From an uncultured Pelagibacteraceae bacterium (GTDB lineage: Bacteria > Pseudomonadota > Alphaproteobacteria > Pelagibacterales > Pelagibacteraceae), in the NCBI GenBank assembly GCA_902546765.1, contig CACCLG010000005.1, positions 1-64,000 on the forward strand: 64,000 bases of DNA. The letters run 5' to 3'. Positions 8,319-16,616 of this stretch are shown in pieces. Position 1 is the stretch's first letter; every line of letters begins with the position of its first letter. The notes beneath the pieces are model-generated. The model ran no database searches. It worked only from the letters and a program-made list of their open reading frames with translations, and was not told the DNA's origin. Position numbers and translations under genes: made by a program.

Positions 8319-9463
8319 TGAAAAAGTCCAATAGATCTAATGTAGATCCTTTTATTGTAATGGATGTGATGGAAGCTGCTAGAAAAGCAGAACAAGCAGG
8401 TAAAAAAATTATTCATATGGAAGTAGGACAGCCAGGTACGCCTGCTCCGAAGCTTGCAAATGAGTATATAACTAAAGAGTTAAAAAATAATAATCTTGGA
8501 TATACAGTTACTTTAGGCTTACCTCAGTTACGATCTAGAATTTCAAAATTGTATGGCGATTGGTACAACATTGATTTAAATCCAGAAAGAGTAATTATTA
8601 CAACAGGTTCCTCTGGAGGATTTATATTATCGTTTGCAACATTATTTGATGCAGGAGAGAGAGTAGGAATAGGTTCTCCAGGTTATCCAAGTTATAGACA
8701 AATCCTCAAAGCTCAAAATTTAGTACCTGTTGATATTGAAACAAAACTACAAAACAAATATCAACCAACTTCAGAAGATATAAAGAAAAATAATTTAAAT
8801 GGGGTTTTAGTAGCCTCTCCAGCAAATCCAACTGGGTCAATGTTAGATAAATTTTCTCTTACAAAATTAATTGAATGTTCTAAAGAACATAATGTGAGTT
8901 TTATTAGCGATGAAATATATCATGGAATAGAATATGAAAGTAAAGCAGTTTCCGCATTAGAGATAACTGATGATTGCTATGTAATAAATTCCTTTTCAAA
9001 ATATTTTTCTATGACAGGGTGGAGAATTGGATGGATGATTGTTCCCGAGGATCATGTAAGACAAGTTGAAAAAGTTTCACAAAATTTATTTATTTGTCCT
9101 CCACATGCCAGTCAAATCACTGCTCTTGCTGCATTAGATGCTAAAGAAGAGTTAGATCAAAATGTAAATGTTTATAAAAAAAATAGAGAAATTCTTTTGA
9201 AAGAATTACCAGAAGCTGGCTTTTCAACTTTTTCACCACCAGATGGAGCTTTTTATATTTATGTTGATATATCTAAATTTAGGAATGATAGCTTAAATTT
9301 TTGTAAAAGAGTTTTGGACGAAGCAGGTGTTGCAATTACTCCAGGTTTAGATTTTGACCAAAACAGAGGATCAAATACAATCAGATTTTCCTATGCAAGA
9401 AGCACAGAAAACATAATTGAGGGTGCGAGGAGAATTAAAGAATTTATGTTGAAAAATTACTAA
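8318..9463 (+). CDS. Class I/II pyridoxal-phosphate aminotransferase
   Basis: This is a 381-residue fold-type I aminotransferase. Family marks are the ASPANPTGS segment, the SDEIYHGI segment, and the cofactor lysine at residue 228 in NSFSKYFSMTGWRIGW. The C-terminal RFSYARS holds the substrate-carboxylate arginine. It shares a base with the stop of the preceding small gene. In this sulfonate context it could transaminate cysteate to sulfopyruvate, feeding the SuyAB branch, or serve as a general aspartate/alanine-type aminotransferase. Taurine:pyruvate aminotransferase belongs to another subgroup (class III), so Tpa is unlikely. Substrate is unproven. Confidence 0.87.
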   Translation: MKKSNRSNVDPFIVMDVMEAARKAEQAGKKIIHMEVGQPGTPAPKLANEYITKELKNNNLGYTVTLGLPQLRSRISKLYGDWYNIDLNPERVIITTGSSGGFILSFATLFDAGERVGIGSPGYPSYRQILKAQNLVPVDIETKLQNKYQPTSEDIKKNNLNGVLVASPANPTGSMLDKFSLTKLIECSKEHNVSFISDEIYHGIEYESKAVSALEITDDCYVINSFSKYFSMTGWRIGWMIVPEDHVRQVEKVSQNLFICPPHASQITALAALDAKEELDQNVNVYKKNREILLKELPEAGFSTFSPPDGAFYIYVDISKFRNDSLNFCKRVLDEAGVAITPGLDFDQNRGSNTIRFSYARSTENIIEGARRIKEFMLKNY

Positions 9464-9510
9464 AGGGGTTCAGCTCTTTTGAGTATACACCAAAAGAGTT
9501 CCCCTTTTTA
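9463..9510 (+). terminator. Intrinsic terminator after the aminotransferase operon
   Basis: AAGGGG (9463-9468) pairs with CCCCTT (9501-9506), and CTCTTTTG (9474-9481) pairs with CAAAAGAG (9491-9498), forming a long interrupted stem directly at the stop codon. The 3' arm runs into TTTTT. This is a convincing rho-independent terminator. Confidence 0.75.
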
Positions 9511-9523
9511 TGCCTATTTGGCC

Positions 9524-9550
9524 AAATCCATCAAATGGATTTAATTTTTT
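9524..9550 (+). terminator. Second terminator-like hairpin
   Basis: AAATCCAT (9524-9531) and ATGGATTT (9535-9542) form a perfect 8-bp stem with a three-base loop, followed by AA and a run of six T. It lies only 14 bases after the first terminator. It may be a back-up terminator or the end of a separate short transcript. Confidence 0.5.
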
Positions 9551-9803
9551 GTTTATTTTAATATGTGATATCTCACCAGCTAAGTGTCAGGTGGCGTTAA
9601 TTTAGACATTTGCACCTCCATAACATAAAATAATTATTTGTTAGATTGTATTCAACAAATTTATTTATATTTTTTGTAAATATATAATTTGAATACAACC
9701 AGACTGTTTAGTATTATCTCGATATTCAAATTAGACACATAGACTCATTTACAAATTAAATATTTTTGTTACATGATAAAATAATTTTTAATTATTAAAT
9801 CAC
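9551..9803. other. Non-coding region with several dyads, upstream of the photolyase operon
   Basis: I see no credible reading frame here. CACC (9574-9577), AGGTG (9589-9593) and CACCT (9613-9617) could form two mutually exclusive hairpins. Further on, TTGTATTCAA (9646-9655) and TTGAATACAA (9689-9698) form a perfect 10-bp inverted repeat around an AT-rich loop. It could hold the promoter and operator of the photolyase operon, or a small structured RNA. Nothing matches a riboswitch class I can name. Confidence 0.4.
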
Positions 9804-9995
9804 ATGAAAACAATATTTATTGTAGGATCAAAAAAACATACTTTAAAATACACAAGAAAAATGCCTGAAGGCGAAGTAAAGAAAATGAAATCTTTTGTAA
9901 CAAATAAAGGCCAGAAATTGGAAAAAACATCTAAATTTAAAATCCTAAATATTTCTGATGACAAAAATTCAAGAACTTTCAAAATAAATCTTTAA
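9804..9995 (+). CDS. Small basic protein of unknown function before the photolyase gene
   Basis: The product is 63 residues, lysine-rich and without a membrane segment. It starts [20 protein letters not shown], and alternating hydrophobic and charged residues suggest a small beta-rich fold. It ends 8 bases before the photolyase start in the same direction, so the two are likely co-transcribed. I do not recognise a family. Confidence 0.6.
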   Translation: MKTIFIVGSKKHTLKYTRKMPEGEVKKMKSFVTNKGQKLEKTSKFKILNISDDKNSRTFKINL

Positions 9996-10003
9996 TTAGA
10001 ATA

Positions 10004-11461
10004 ATGAATAAAATCGTGTGGTTTAGGAACGATCTACGTATATTCAACAATGATGCTTTTAATGAAGCCACTAAATCAGGAAATATTCTTCCAATTTTTA
10101 TTTTTGACAAAGAATATTATAAATTACCAACTTCTAGTTCGTTTCATTTAGACTTTTTAAAATCGTCACTAGAAGAATTAACTAAAACTTTAATTGAGAA
10201 ATACAACTCTAAACTCAATATATATTATGGCAATACATTAGAAATCTTAAGTCATTTAATTGATAAATTCAAAATAAATGAGATTTATTCTAATATAATA
10301 TTTAAAAATATTTACGTAACCAACTTAGACAAAGAGGTTAGTTTTTTATTAAAAGAAAAAAATGTTAATTGGAGAATTTCTAATCAATTTGGCGTTCAAC
10401 TAAACCACAGAATTAGAAATAAATGGTCTTTTAATTGGAATAAATTTATAAATAGCGAACCTATAAGCCCAAATATTAATTGCGAATTTATTAAAGACGA
10501 TCATGTTCAGGATTTAACTAAAATAGAAACAAATAATATAGAGGATGGAGATATTCAGGCAGGAGGGAGGAAAAATGCAATAGAACTTTTAGACACTTTT
10601 CTAAATGATAGATCTGAAAATTATCAGCGTGAAATGTCTTCGCCCATAACAGGTGAAGTTTCATGCTCAAGATTAAGCCCACATATCGCATTTGGAAATA
10701 TTTCAATCACAGAAATATTTAAAAAAACAAATGATAAATTAAAATCTGAATTATCATATACAAAAAAGAAATCTTTAATTGCTTTTAAAAGTAGACTGGC
10801 ATGGCACTGCCATTTTATTCAAAAATTATATGATGAGCCTGAAATAGAATTTAGAAATATGAATAGCGCTTATAATGGAATTAGAGAAAATGATTTTAAT
10901 GAAAAATTTTATGGAGCATGGGAAAATGGAAATACTGGCTTCCCATTTGTAGATGCTTGTATGAGATATCTAAAAAAAAAAGGTTGGATTAATTTTAGAA
11001 TGAGAGCAATGTTAGTTTCATTTGCTTCATACCAATTATGGTTAGATTGGAAAAAAACCTCAAAACATTTAGCAAGATTATTTACTGATTATGAGCCAGG
11101 AATTCATTATTCTCAATTTCAAATGCAATCTGGGACAACTGGAATAAACTCTATAAGAATTTATAATCCTATAAAACAATCAATTGATCAGGATCCAAAT
11201 GGAGATTTCATAAAAAAATGGGTTCCGGAGTTAAAAAATGTTCCTGGAAAATTAATACATGAACCTTGGAAACTTACATATATTGAGCAAAAAGGAATTA
11301 ATATAGAAATTGGCAAAGATTACCCATCACCTATAGTCAACAATCAATTATCAACCAAAATTGCTAAAGATAAAATTTGGAATATTAGAAAATCCACAGA
11401 AGCTAGAATTATTTCAGCTGAAGTTCTAAAAAAACATGCGAGCCTATCTCAAAGAAGATAG
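10004..11461 (+). CDS. DNA photolyase/cryptochrome family protein
   Basis: This 485-residue protein begins with the photolyase N-terminal alpha/beta domain ([17 protein letters not shown]). The helical FAD-binding domain includes the tryptophan-rich segment around [18 protein letters not shown] and the [16 protein letters not shown] region. It is expected to use blue or near-UV light to repair pyrimidine dimers, which fits surface-ocean life. The C-terminal GTTGIN..RIYNP..Q pattern resembles a photolyase-like subgroup rather than E. coli PhrB, so a cryptochrome role cannot be excluded. The flanking small genes are of unknown function. Confidence 0.9.
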   Translation: MNKIVWFRNDLRIFNNDAFNEATKSGNILPIFIFDKEYYKLPTSSSFHLDFLKSSLEELTKTLIEKYNSKLNIYYGNTLEILSHLIDKFKINEIYSNIIFKNIYVTNLDKEVSFLLKEKNVNWRISNQFGVQLNHRIRNKWSFNWNKFINSEPISPNINCEFIKDDHVQDLTKIETNNIEDGDIQAGGRKNAIELLDTFLNDRSENYQREMSSPITGEVSCSRLSPHIAFGNISITEIFKKTNDKLKSELSYTKKKSLIAFKSRLAWHCHFIQKLYDEPEIEFRNMNSAYNGIRENDFNEKFYGAWENGNTGFPFVDACMRYLKKKGWINFRMRAMLVSFASYQLWLDWKKTSKHLARLFTDYEPGIHYSQFQMQSGTTGINSIRIYNPIKQSIDQDPNGDFIKKWVPELKNVPGKLIHEPWKLTYIEQKGINIEIGKDYPSPIVNNQLSTKIAKDKIWNIRKSTEARIISAEVLKKHASLSQRR

Positions 11462-11478
11462 AATTTTGCAATAATTGT

Positions 11479-12033
11479 TTGATGACTTTTAAAAAATATC
11501 TATGGAAATGTAGGTTGCTAGTTTTAAATACACCCAATTATAGTCATCCAGAATACAAGAGATCAAAAGATTTATATCAAAAAAATATAAAAGGTTTTCA
11601 TAAAAGGTACATAAAATTAATCACAAAATTGAATAAGTCAAAAAAATTTAAAGTTATTTTAATTGATTTTAATGGTTTAAAAAAAAATGAATTGGATAAA
11701 GTGTATACAAAAAAAATCTTTGAAATAGTTGATAAAATGCCAATGAATAAACTAATTAAAGGTAAAAATTTTAAACCTTTAAATCTTTCCTTATTTTCAG
11801 ATTATAAACCGGAGACAACTTTAAAAGGCTTAGGTTTTAAAGATAAGGTAAAAGCATTATTTACTATTTCAGCTATAAAAAAAAGACCAATAAAATATCA
11901 AGTAAATGTTATTGCGACTATGCTAGGTAGGGCTAAAAATCATCCAAATAAAACAAAAGACATGAATGATGCTATAATTGTTTTTAGCAAATGGATGGAA
12001 AATTATAAAATCAATAAAAAAAAACAAAATTAA
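11479..12033 (+). CDS. Uncharacterised protein with DUF4174-like N-terminus
   Basis: This 184-residue protein lies 17 bases after the photolyase gene on the same strand. The N-terminal half (KYLWKCRLLVLNTPNYSHPE, then a helix and a strand-like stretch) resembles DUF4174 proteins, a thioredoxin-like small domain. The C-terminal half, from about residue 115, is a helical basic region (GLGFKDKVKALFTISAIKKR, then NVIATMLGRAKNHP). It has a single cysteine. Function is unknown; a photolyase-linked operon position is all the context offers. Confidence 0.7.
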   Translation: MMTFKKYLWKCRLLVLNTPNYSHPEYKRSKDLYQKNIKGFHKRYIKLITKLNKSKKFKVILIDFNGLKKNELDKVYTKKIFEIVDKMPMNKLIKGKNFKPLNLSLFSDYKPETTLKGLGFKDKVKALFTISAIKKRPIKYQVNVIATMLGRAKNHPNKTKDMNDAIIVFSKWMENYKINKKKQN

Positions 12034-12212
12034 GGGATTTTCATAAATAGAATTTTTAGTCGTTTTTGAAATTATATTGGGCAATAATGCCTAAAAAGAA
12101 TATCGTAAATGAAAGAATAGTAACAGTTTTCAGTATTGTTAAAGTTAATGAAATTATTTAACTATTTACCTAAAACTAGATTACTGTAATTTTTTTTGTT
12201 AATAGTAGATTT

Positions 12213-12485
12213 ATGGCCTTATTAAATGAAAAACTAAAAATGATAACTTGTTCAGATTTCAGGATATTTTTAAAAAAAATGATCAAAGATAAAATTGAAA
12301 AAGAATGGACAGAAAATTTTGTGGAAAACCTAAATTTAGTAATGGTGTCAAGAAATACAATTAAAAGAAGATACGAAGATAAAGGGATAGATCTAATAAA
12401 GCTAATAAATGATGTAAGTTATTACAGACATGTAAAGAAAAAAGTTAACTCTAGAGGAAATTTAGAATTTCAAGACCAGCAATAA
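12213..12485 (+). CDS. Uncharacterised small protein
   Basis: This 90-residue charged protein has predicted helices and no membrane segment. The stretch NTIKRRYEDKGIDLIKLINDV contains the basic and amphipathic character of a nucleic-acid-binding helix. A 180-base gap separates it from the upstream gene, and it shares one base with the following 37-residue frame. I do not recognise the family. Confidence 0.6.
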   Translation: MALLNEKLKMITCSDFRIFLKKMIKDKIEKEWTENFVENLNLVMVSRNTIKRRYEDKGIDLIKLINDVSYYRHVKKKVNSRGNLEFQDQQ

Positions 12486-12598
12486 TGTCAAAAAGATATA
12501 GTGGTAAATCATTTAAAGACTCTAGCGTGATGAAAAAAGCAAAGTTAACTCTTAAAGAAAAGAGAAAAGCTAAAAAAGAGAAAAAGAAAAGCTGTTAG
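12485..12598 (+). CDS. Very basic 37-residue protein
   Basis: The start codon overlaps the preceding stop in TAATG, which argues for translational coupling. The product (MSKRYSGKSFKDSSVMKKAK, then a lysine-rich tail) is over one third lysine and arginine and probably binds RNA or DNA if it is expressed. Its last four bases overlap the end of the convergent glutamate dehydrogenase gene. The reading frame alone is short evidence. Confidence 0.5.
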   Translation: MSKRYSGKSFKDSSVMKKAKLTLKEKRKAKKEKKKSC

Positions 12599-13995
12599 TG
12601 TCTTGGTAGACCTTCTTTTGTATAAAACTTTCTAAGTTTTTTTAAAGACAAGTAATAAGCACTTTCTCTAAAAGATTTTTTAATTAGTTTTTTTATACTT
12701 AGTATTTCATTAAAAGAATTTCTCATTGAGTCTTCTAGACCAGAATTAGTTAAATCAATTTCATCAGCACCATGCACAATAGTATTTATCAACTCTGGAT
12801 CTGTTTTTGTATTTGTTGTTTTTTCTACGAGTTTTATTAATTCTAAGAGTTTTTGTTCTTGATATCTTTTCTCCATTCTACCAAATCTAATATGTGATAA
12901 ATTTTTAACCCATTCGAAATATGAAACAACAACCCCACCAGCATTTACATAAATATCAGGAAGAACTGTTACTCCTTTATTAAATAATATTTTATCACTT
13001 GCAGGATCTATTGGCCCGTTAGCGGCTTCAACAATCAATTTTGTTTTTACTTGCTCAACATTATCTTTGTTGATAACACCTTCAAGCGCAGCTGGGACTA
13101 AAATATCACACTCAACTTCAACAATTTCTTTTGGATTTCTAATAAATTTTCCAAGCTCATTATTTTCAATAGTTTTTTTAAATAAGACACATTCAATAAG
13201 CTTATTAATATCTATTCCTTTTTTGTTATATAAAATTCCATTATATTCACCAATTGCAATTATTTTTGCATTATCTCTATTATAAAGTTCGTAAGCTAAA
13301 TGTCTTCCAACGTTACCAAACCCTTGGATAACAATTCTATTATCTTTTAAATTTTTATTTAATTTTGCTTTTTTAACTTCTTCTTTATTTCTAAAAAATT
13401 CTCTTATAACTTCTTCAATGCCTCTTCCTGTTGCCTCAGTTCTTCCCGCAATTCCTCCTCCATGTCTTGGTTTACCTGTAACACATGCTCTATAATTAAT
13501 ATCTTCTGGTCTTAAAGATTTATAAACATCTTTAATCCATCCCATTTCCCTCTCCGAGGTTCCAACATCAGGCGCTGGAACATTTATTGCAGGAGAAATA
13601 AATCCTTTTTTAATTAATTTTGTTGCAAAAGTTTTTGTAATATTTCTTAATTGATTTTCATTGTACTCATTTGGATTTATTCTTAATCCACCCTTAGATC
13701 CACCATAAGGAATATCAACTATTGCACATTTATAAGTCATTAATGCTGCAAGAGCCTCTGTGTCATCTTGATCTACAGAATTTGAATATCTTAAACCACC
13801 TTTACTAGGCAAAATATGTTCTGAATGAACTGCTCTCCAGCCAGTAAAATTTTTAATTCCACCATCAATTTCAACCCCAACATTTACTTTAATTAAGGAA
13901 TGTGTCGCTTTTATATGTTCAAGTAAATCTGAGGTAAAATTTAAATTTTTTGCAGACTGTTCAACGTAATGGTCTACGTTCTTTTTAAATGACAT
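12595..13995 (-). CDS. gdhA: Glutamate dehydrogenase (Glu/Leu/Phe/Val dehydrogenase family)
   Basis: This 466-residue protein has the family order. A dimerisation and substrate domain carries PYGGSKGGL, with the catalytic-site lysine, and NVPAPDVGT. The NAD(P) domain follows with GFGNVGRHLAYEL near residue 225. The EGVINKDN, EAANGP and NAGGVVVSYFEW motifs close the active site. It interconverts glutamate with 2-oxoglutarate and ammonium, linking amino-acid oxidation and nitrogen assimilation. The family is clear; leucine or phenylalanine dehydrogenase is less likely given the length and motifs. It is monocistronic and convergent with the small genes on its 3' side. Confidence 0.9.
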   Translation of the reverse strand: MSFKKNVDHYVEQSAKNLNFTSDLLEHIKATHSLIKVNVGVEIDGGIKNFTGWRAVHSEHILPSKGGLRYSNSVDQDDTEALAALMTYKCAIVDIPYGGSKGGLRINPNEYNENQLRNITKTFATKLIKKGFISPAINVPAPDVGTSEREMGWIKDVYKSLRPEDINYRACVTGKPRHGGGIAGRTEATGRGIEEVIREFFRNKEEVKKAKLNKNLKDNRIVIQGFGNVGRHLAYELYNRDNAKIIAIGEYNGILYNKKGIDINKLIECVLFKKTIENNELGKFIRNPKEIVEVECDILVPAALEGVINKDNVEQVKTKLIVEAANGPIDPASDKILFNKGVTVLPDIYVNAGGVVVSYFEWVKNLSHIRFGRMEKRYQEQKLLELIKLVEKTTNTKTDPELINTIVHGADEIDLTNSGLEDSMRNSFNEILSIKKLIKKSFRESAYYLSLKKLRKFYTKEGLPRH

Positions 13996-14120
13996 GCCGT
14001 ATTAAACCAATTTTAATTAGTTTATTAAAGAATATTTATGTTCAATTTAGGCTAATGATATGCTTATTAATAATGAAAATTATTACAAAAGTATTAAAAC
14101 AAAATTAATCGAATAGGAAA

Positions 14121-15023
14121 CTAACTTGTTCTAGTTAATAACATCAGAGATACGCCAGATATAAATATTAGTATTCCAAACAATTCTATCTTACTTAATT
14201 TTTCTTTAAATAAATATTTGGAAGATGCAAAACTAAAAAGTATTTCAATTTGCCCAAGTGCTCGAACAAAAGATGATTGAATAAGTGTGAATGCATAAAA
14301 CCAAGAGAGAGTAGCTAAAAAACCAGATAAGCCAGCCATACAACATTCAGCTTTATTATTGTATAATTTTTTGAATTCAGATTGTTCAAAAATAAGAAGA
14401 TAAATTGTTATTATAAAAGTTTGAATTAGTAGCCCAAAAAATAAAGTGCTTAATGCTTTTTCAAAATTAGATGAAATATTTTCCAATGATAAGGCAGCAG
14501 CTCTAAAATAAACAACACTTAGCCCTAAAAAAAGACCAGTAATAAGACCTACTAATGTTGTTTTTGAAAATAAATTTTTAATAAAAAAATTAATATCTTT
14601 TATAGTCATTATAATAACCCCAGTAGTTGCTATTATAATTCCAATAACACCAGCAGCATTAAGTTTGTCATTCAAGACAATGTATTCAAAAATTGCAACT
14701 TGAATGACTTCAGTTTTACTTAATGAAGTACCAACTACAAAATTTGAAAATTTAAATAAATATAAGAGACTGAAAGTAAACATTATTTGAAGTACAGAGG
14801 CAAAAAATACGTAAATAATGAAATTCGAATTAGATAAAATTGCTGAAATAATTGAAAAATTTTGAAAGTAAGAAAAAAATAATATTGTTGCAAAAGGTAA
14901 AGCAAAAACAAACCTAACGTAACTTGATGCAATTAATGAGAGATCTTTATTTAATTTTTTTTGCAGCGATGATCTTAAATTTTGAAAAAAAGCTCCAAAA
15001 AACGTAAATATAATCCAATTCAT
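14121..15023 (-). CDS. EamA/DMT-superfamily membrane transporter
   Basis: This 300-residue protein has about ten hydrophobic segments in two repeated halves. The second EamA half ends in the usual KLSKIELFGILIFISGVSLM. Family members export or import metabolites such as amino acids or nucleotide sugars. The substrate cannot be told from sequence. It stands alone, divergent from the ICL/PEP-mutase gene at 15140. Confidence 0.82.
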   Translation of the reverse strand: MNWIIFTFFGAFFQNLRSSLQKKLNKDLSLIASSYVRFVFALPFATILFFSYFQNFSIISAILSNSNFIIYVFFASVLQIMFTFSLLYLFKFSNFVVGTSLSKTEVIQVAIFEYIVLNDKLNAAGVIGIIIATTGVIIMTIKDINFFIKNLFSKTTLVGLITGLFLGLSVVYFRAAALSLENISSNFEKALSTLFFGLLIQTFIITIYLLIFEQSEFKKLYNNKAECCMAGLSGFLATLSWFYAFTLIQSSFVRALGQIEILFSFASSKYLFKEKLSKIELFGILIFISGVSLMLLTRTS

Positions 15024-15139
15024 ACTTGATTATTTCTATTGTATTTTTTTTAATATTCGAATTTAGTAGTTTAAACTATCAATTTAGATAAAAAACAAAA
15101 AAACCAGGTAAATAATATTTTTTTTAAAAATAATTAAAA

Positions 15140-16015
15140 ATGTTTTCAAAAATAAAATCAAAAGATAAAGCAGTTAAACTTAAAGAACGTTTAAATAAAA
15201 AAGAGATTATAGTTATGCCAGGATGTTTTGATTCTCTTTCGGCAAAATTAATTGAAAAAGAAGGTTTAGAAATTGGTTTTATGTCTGGCTTTAGTGTTTC
15301 ATCTACTAGACTTGGAATGCCAGATACTGGCTTAATCTCATTTTCTGAAATGGCAGATCAAGTAAGAAATATTTGTAATTCAACATCTATACCAATTATT
15401 TTTGATGGTGATACAGGATATGGAAATTCTGTAAATGTATTTAGAACAGTGCGTGGTTATGCTGATGCTGGAGCCGCTGGAGTAATGATTGAAGATCAAA
15501 AATGGCCAAAGAAATGTGGCCACACTAAAGGAAAAGAAGTTGTTGATTTAGATGAGGCAAAATCAAGAATTAAAGCGGCAGTCGATGCCAGCAAATTTGG
15601 AGATAAAGATATTTTAATTATGGCTCGAACAGATGCAATTGCAACAAGAGGCTTGCATGATGCAATAGAGAGAATGAAAGCTTTTTCAGAAATTGGTGCT
15701 GATATTTTATTTATTGAAGCAGTAAAATCTAAAGATGATATGAAAAGAATAATTAAGGAAGTTCCAGGTCATCATATGATTAATTTAATTGAGGATGGGG
15801 ATACTCCTTTGTTAGAAATAAATGAGTTAGAGGAAATTGGCTATAAAATAGCAGTGATGCCACTTACCCTAATGAGTGCCTCAGTAAAAACTATGCAGGA
15901 ATGTTTAAAAAATATGAAAAATAAAGTTTATAACACTAACGTTTCAAAATTTTCTGAATTAAAGGATATCGTAGGCTTCAATGAATACTACGAAATTGAG
16001 GATAAATATAAATAG
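15140..16015 (+). CDS. Isocitrate lyase/PEP mutase-family enzyme
   Basis: This 291-residue TIM-barrel protein has the family metal site IIFDGDTGYG (Asp89, Asp91) and the loop KKCGH at 124-128, whose cysteine is the catalytic residue of isocitrate and methylisocitrate lyases. Compact length fits 2-methylisocitrate lyase, oxaloacetate decarboxylase or carboxyvinyl-phosphonate mutase relatives. The cysteine loop favours a C-C lyase over a phosphonate mutase. No prpC or prpD lies nearby, so a methylcitrate cycle role is not supported by context. Downstream on the opposite strand are dihydroxyacetone-kinase-like genes, possibly part of the same catabolic theme. Confidence 0.83.
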   Translation: MFSKIKSKDKAVKLKERLNKKEIIVMPGCFDSLSAKLIEKEGLEIGFMSGFSVSSTRLGMPDTGLISFSEMADQVRNICNSTSIPIIFDGDTGYGNSVNVFRTVRGYADAGAAGVMIEDQKWPKKCGHTKGKEVVDLDEAKSRIKAAVDASKFGDKDILIMARTDAIATRGLHDAIERMKAFSEIGADILFIEAVKSKDDMKRIIKEVPGHHMINLIEDGDTPLLEINELEEIGYKIAVMPLTLMSASVKTMQECLKNMKNKVYNTNVSKFSELKDIVGFNEYYEIEDKYK

Positions 16016-16027
16016 AGATTATTGTAA

Positions 16028-16615
16028 CTAAAAAACTTCACAAAGTTTACTTAAGGCAAACATCCCAGGATCATCAAATTCTTTTGTTTTTTCTTCAAAC
16101 ATTCTTGCTCTACCAATCAAAATTTTTTTTCCTTTAAAATTCTCTAAAGCTTCTAAGCAAGCAGATTTAATATCATCATTATAATTAGTACTTTTCTTTA
16201 TTTTCTTTATTATTAAATCAAGTGTATCTGCAATTGTTTTATCACCTAGATTTGTTTTACCTCTCTCTAAAATTGTCTTAAGAGCTGTTTCAAAAAAACT
16301 GATTATATCATTATGATCACAATGTGTTTTACCTTGCATTTTTTTTGAAATATTTATTAATGAAAATGCAATTAATGTTCCAAAACTAGATCCTGACCTT
16401 TTAACAAAAGCTTTTGAGCAAACCATAAAATTTTCACCCATATCGTTACTAAAAGATAATTTATTTTTCTGGATTTCTTCTAATCCATGAAGAATGGTAA
16501 TACCTAAATCTCCATCTCCAATTTTAGCATCAGCAGAGTTGAAATCATCGTAATATTTTTTGGACTGGTCAAATAATTTATTCAATATTATAATTAAATT
16601 TTCTTTATTTAACAT
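16028..16615 (-). CDS. dhaL: Dihydroxyacetone kinase, DhaL (ADP/ATP-binding) subunit
   Basis: This 195-residue Dak2 domain protein has the metal-coordinating aspartates Asp29, Asp34 and Asp36 in SADAKIGDGDLG, followed by the conserved RSGSSFGTL segment. DhaL supplies the phosphoryl group to the substrate held on DhaK. The gene follows dhaK by one base. No phosphotransferase DhaM subunit lies in the window, so the pair may use free ATP or act on another ketose such as erythrulose. Confidence 0.9.
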   Translation of the reverse strand: MLNKENLIIILNKLFDQSKKYYDDFNSADAKIGDGDLGITILHGLEEIQKNKLSFSNDMGENFMVCSKAFVKRSGSSFGTLIAFSLINISKKMQGKTHCDHNDIISFFETALKTILERGKTNLGDKTIADTLDLIIKKIKKSTNYNDDIKSACLEALENFKGKKILIGRARMFEEKTKEFDDPGMFALSKLCEVF

Positions 16616-16616
16616 T

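Noticed and set aside
9463-9803. Known riboswitch classes such as glycine or SAM-V, which occur in SAR11
   Set aside because: I could not match their conserved cores here, and the downstream genes are not typical targets.
12087-12161. A 24-residue plus-strand frame starting MPKKNIVNERIVT
   Set aside because: Too short, with no coupling or recognisable features; chance frames of this size are common in AT-rich gaps.
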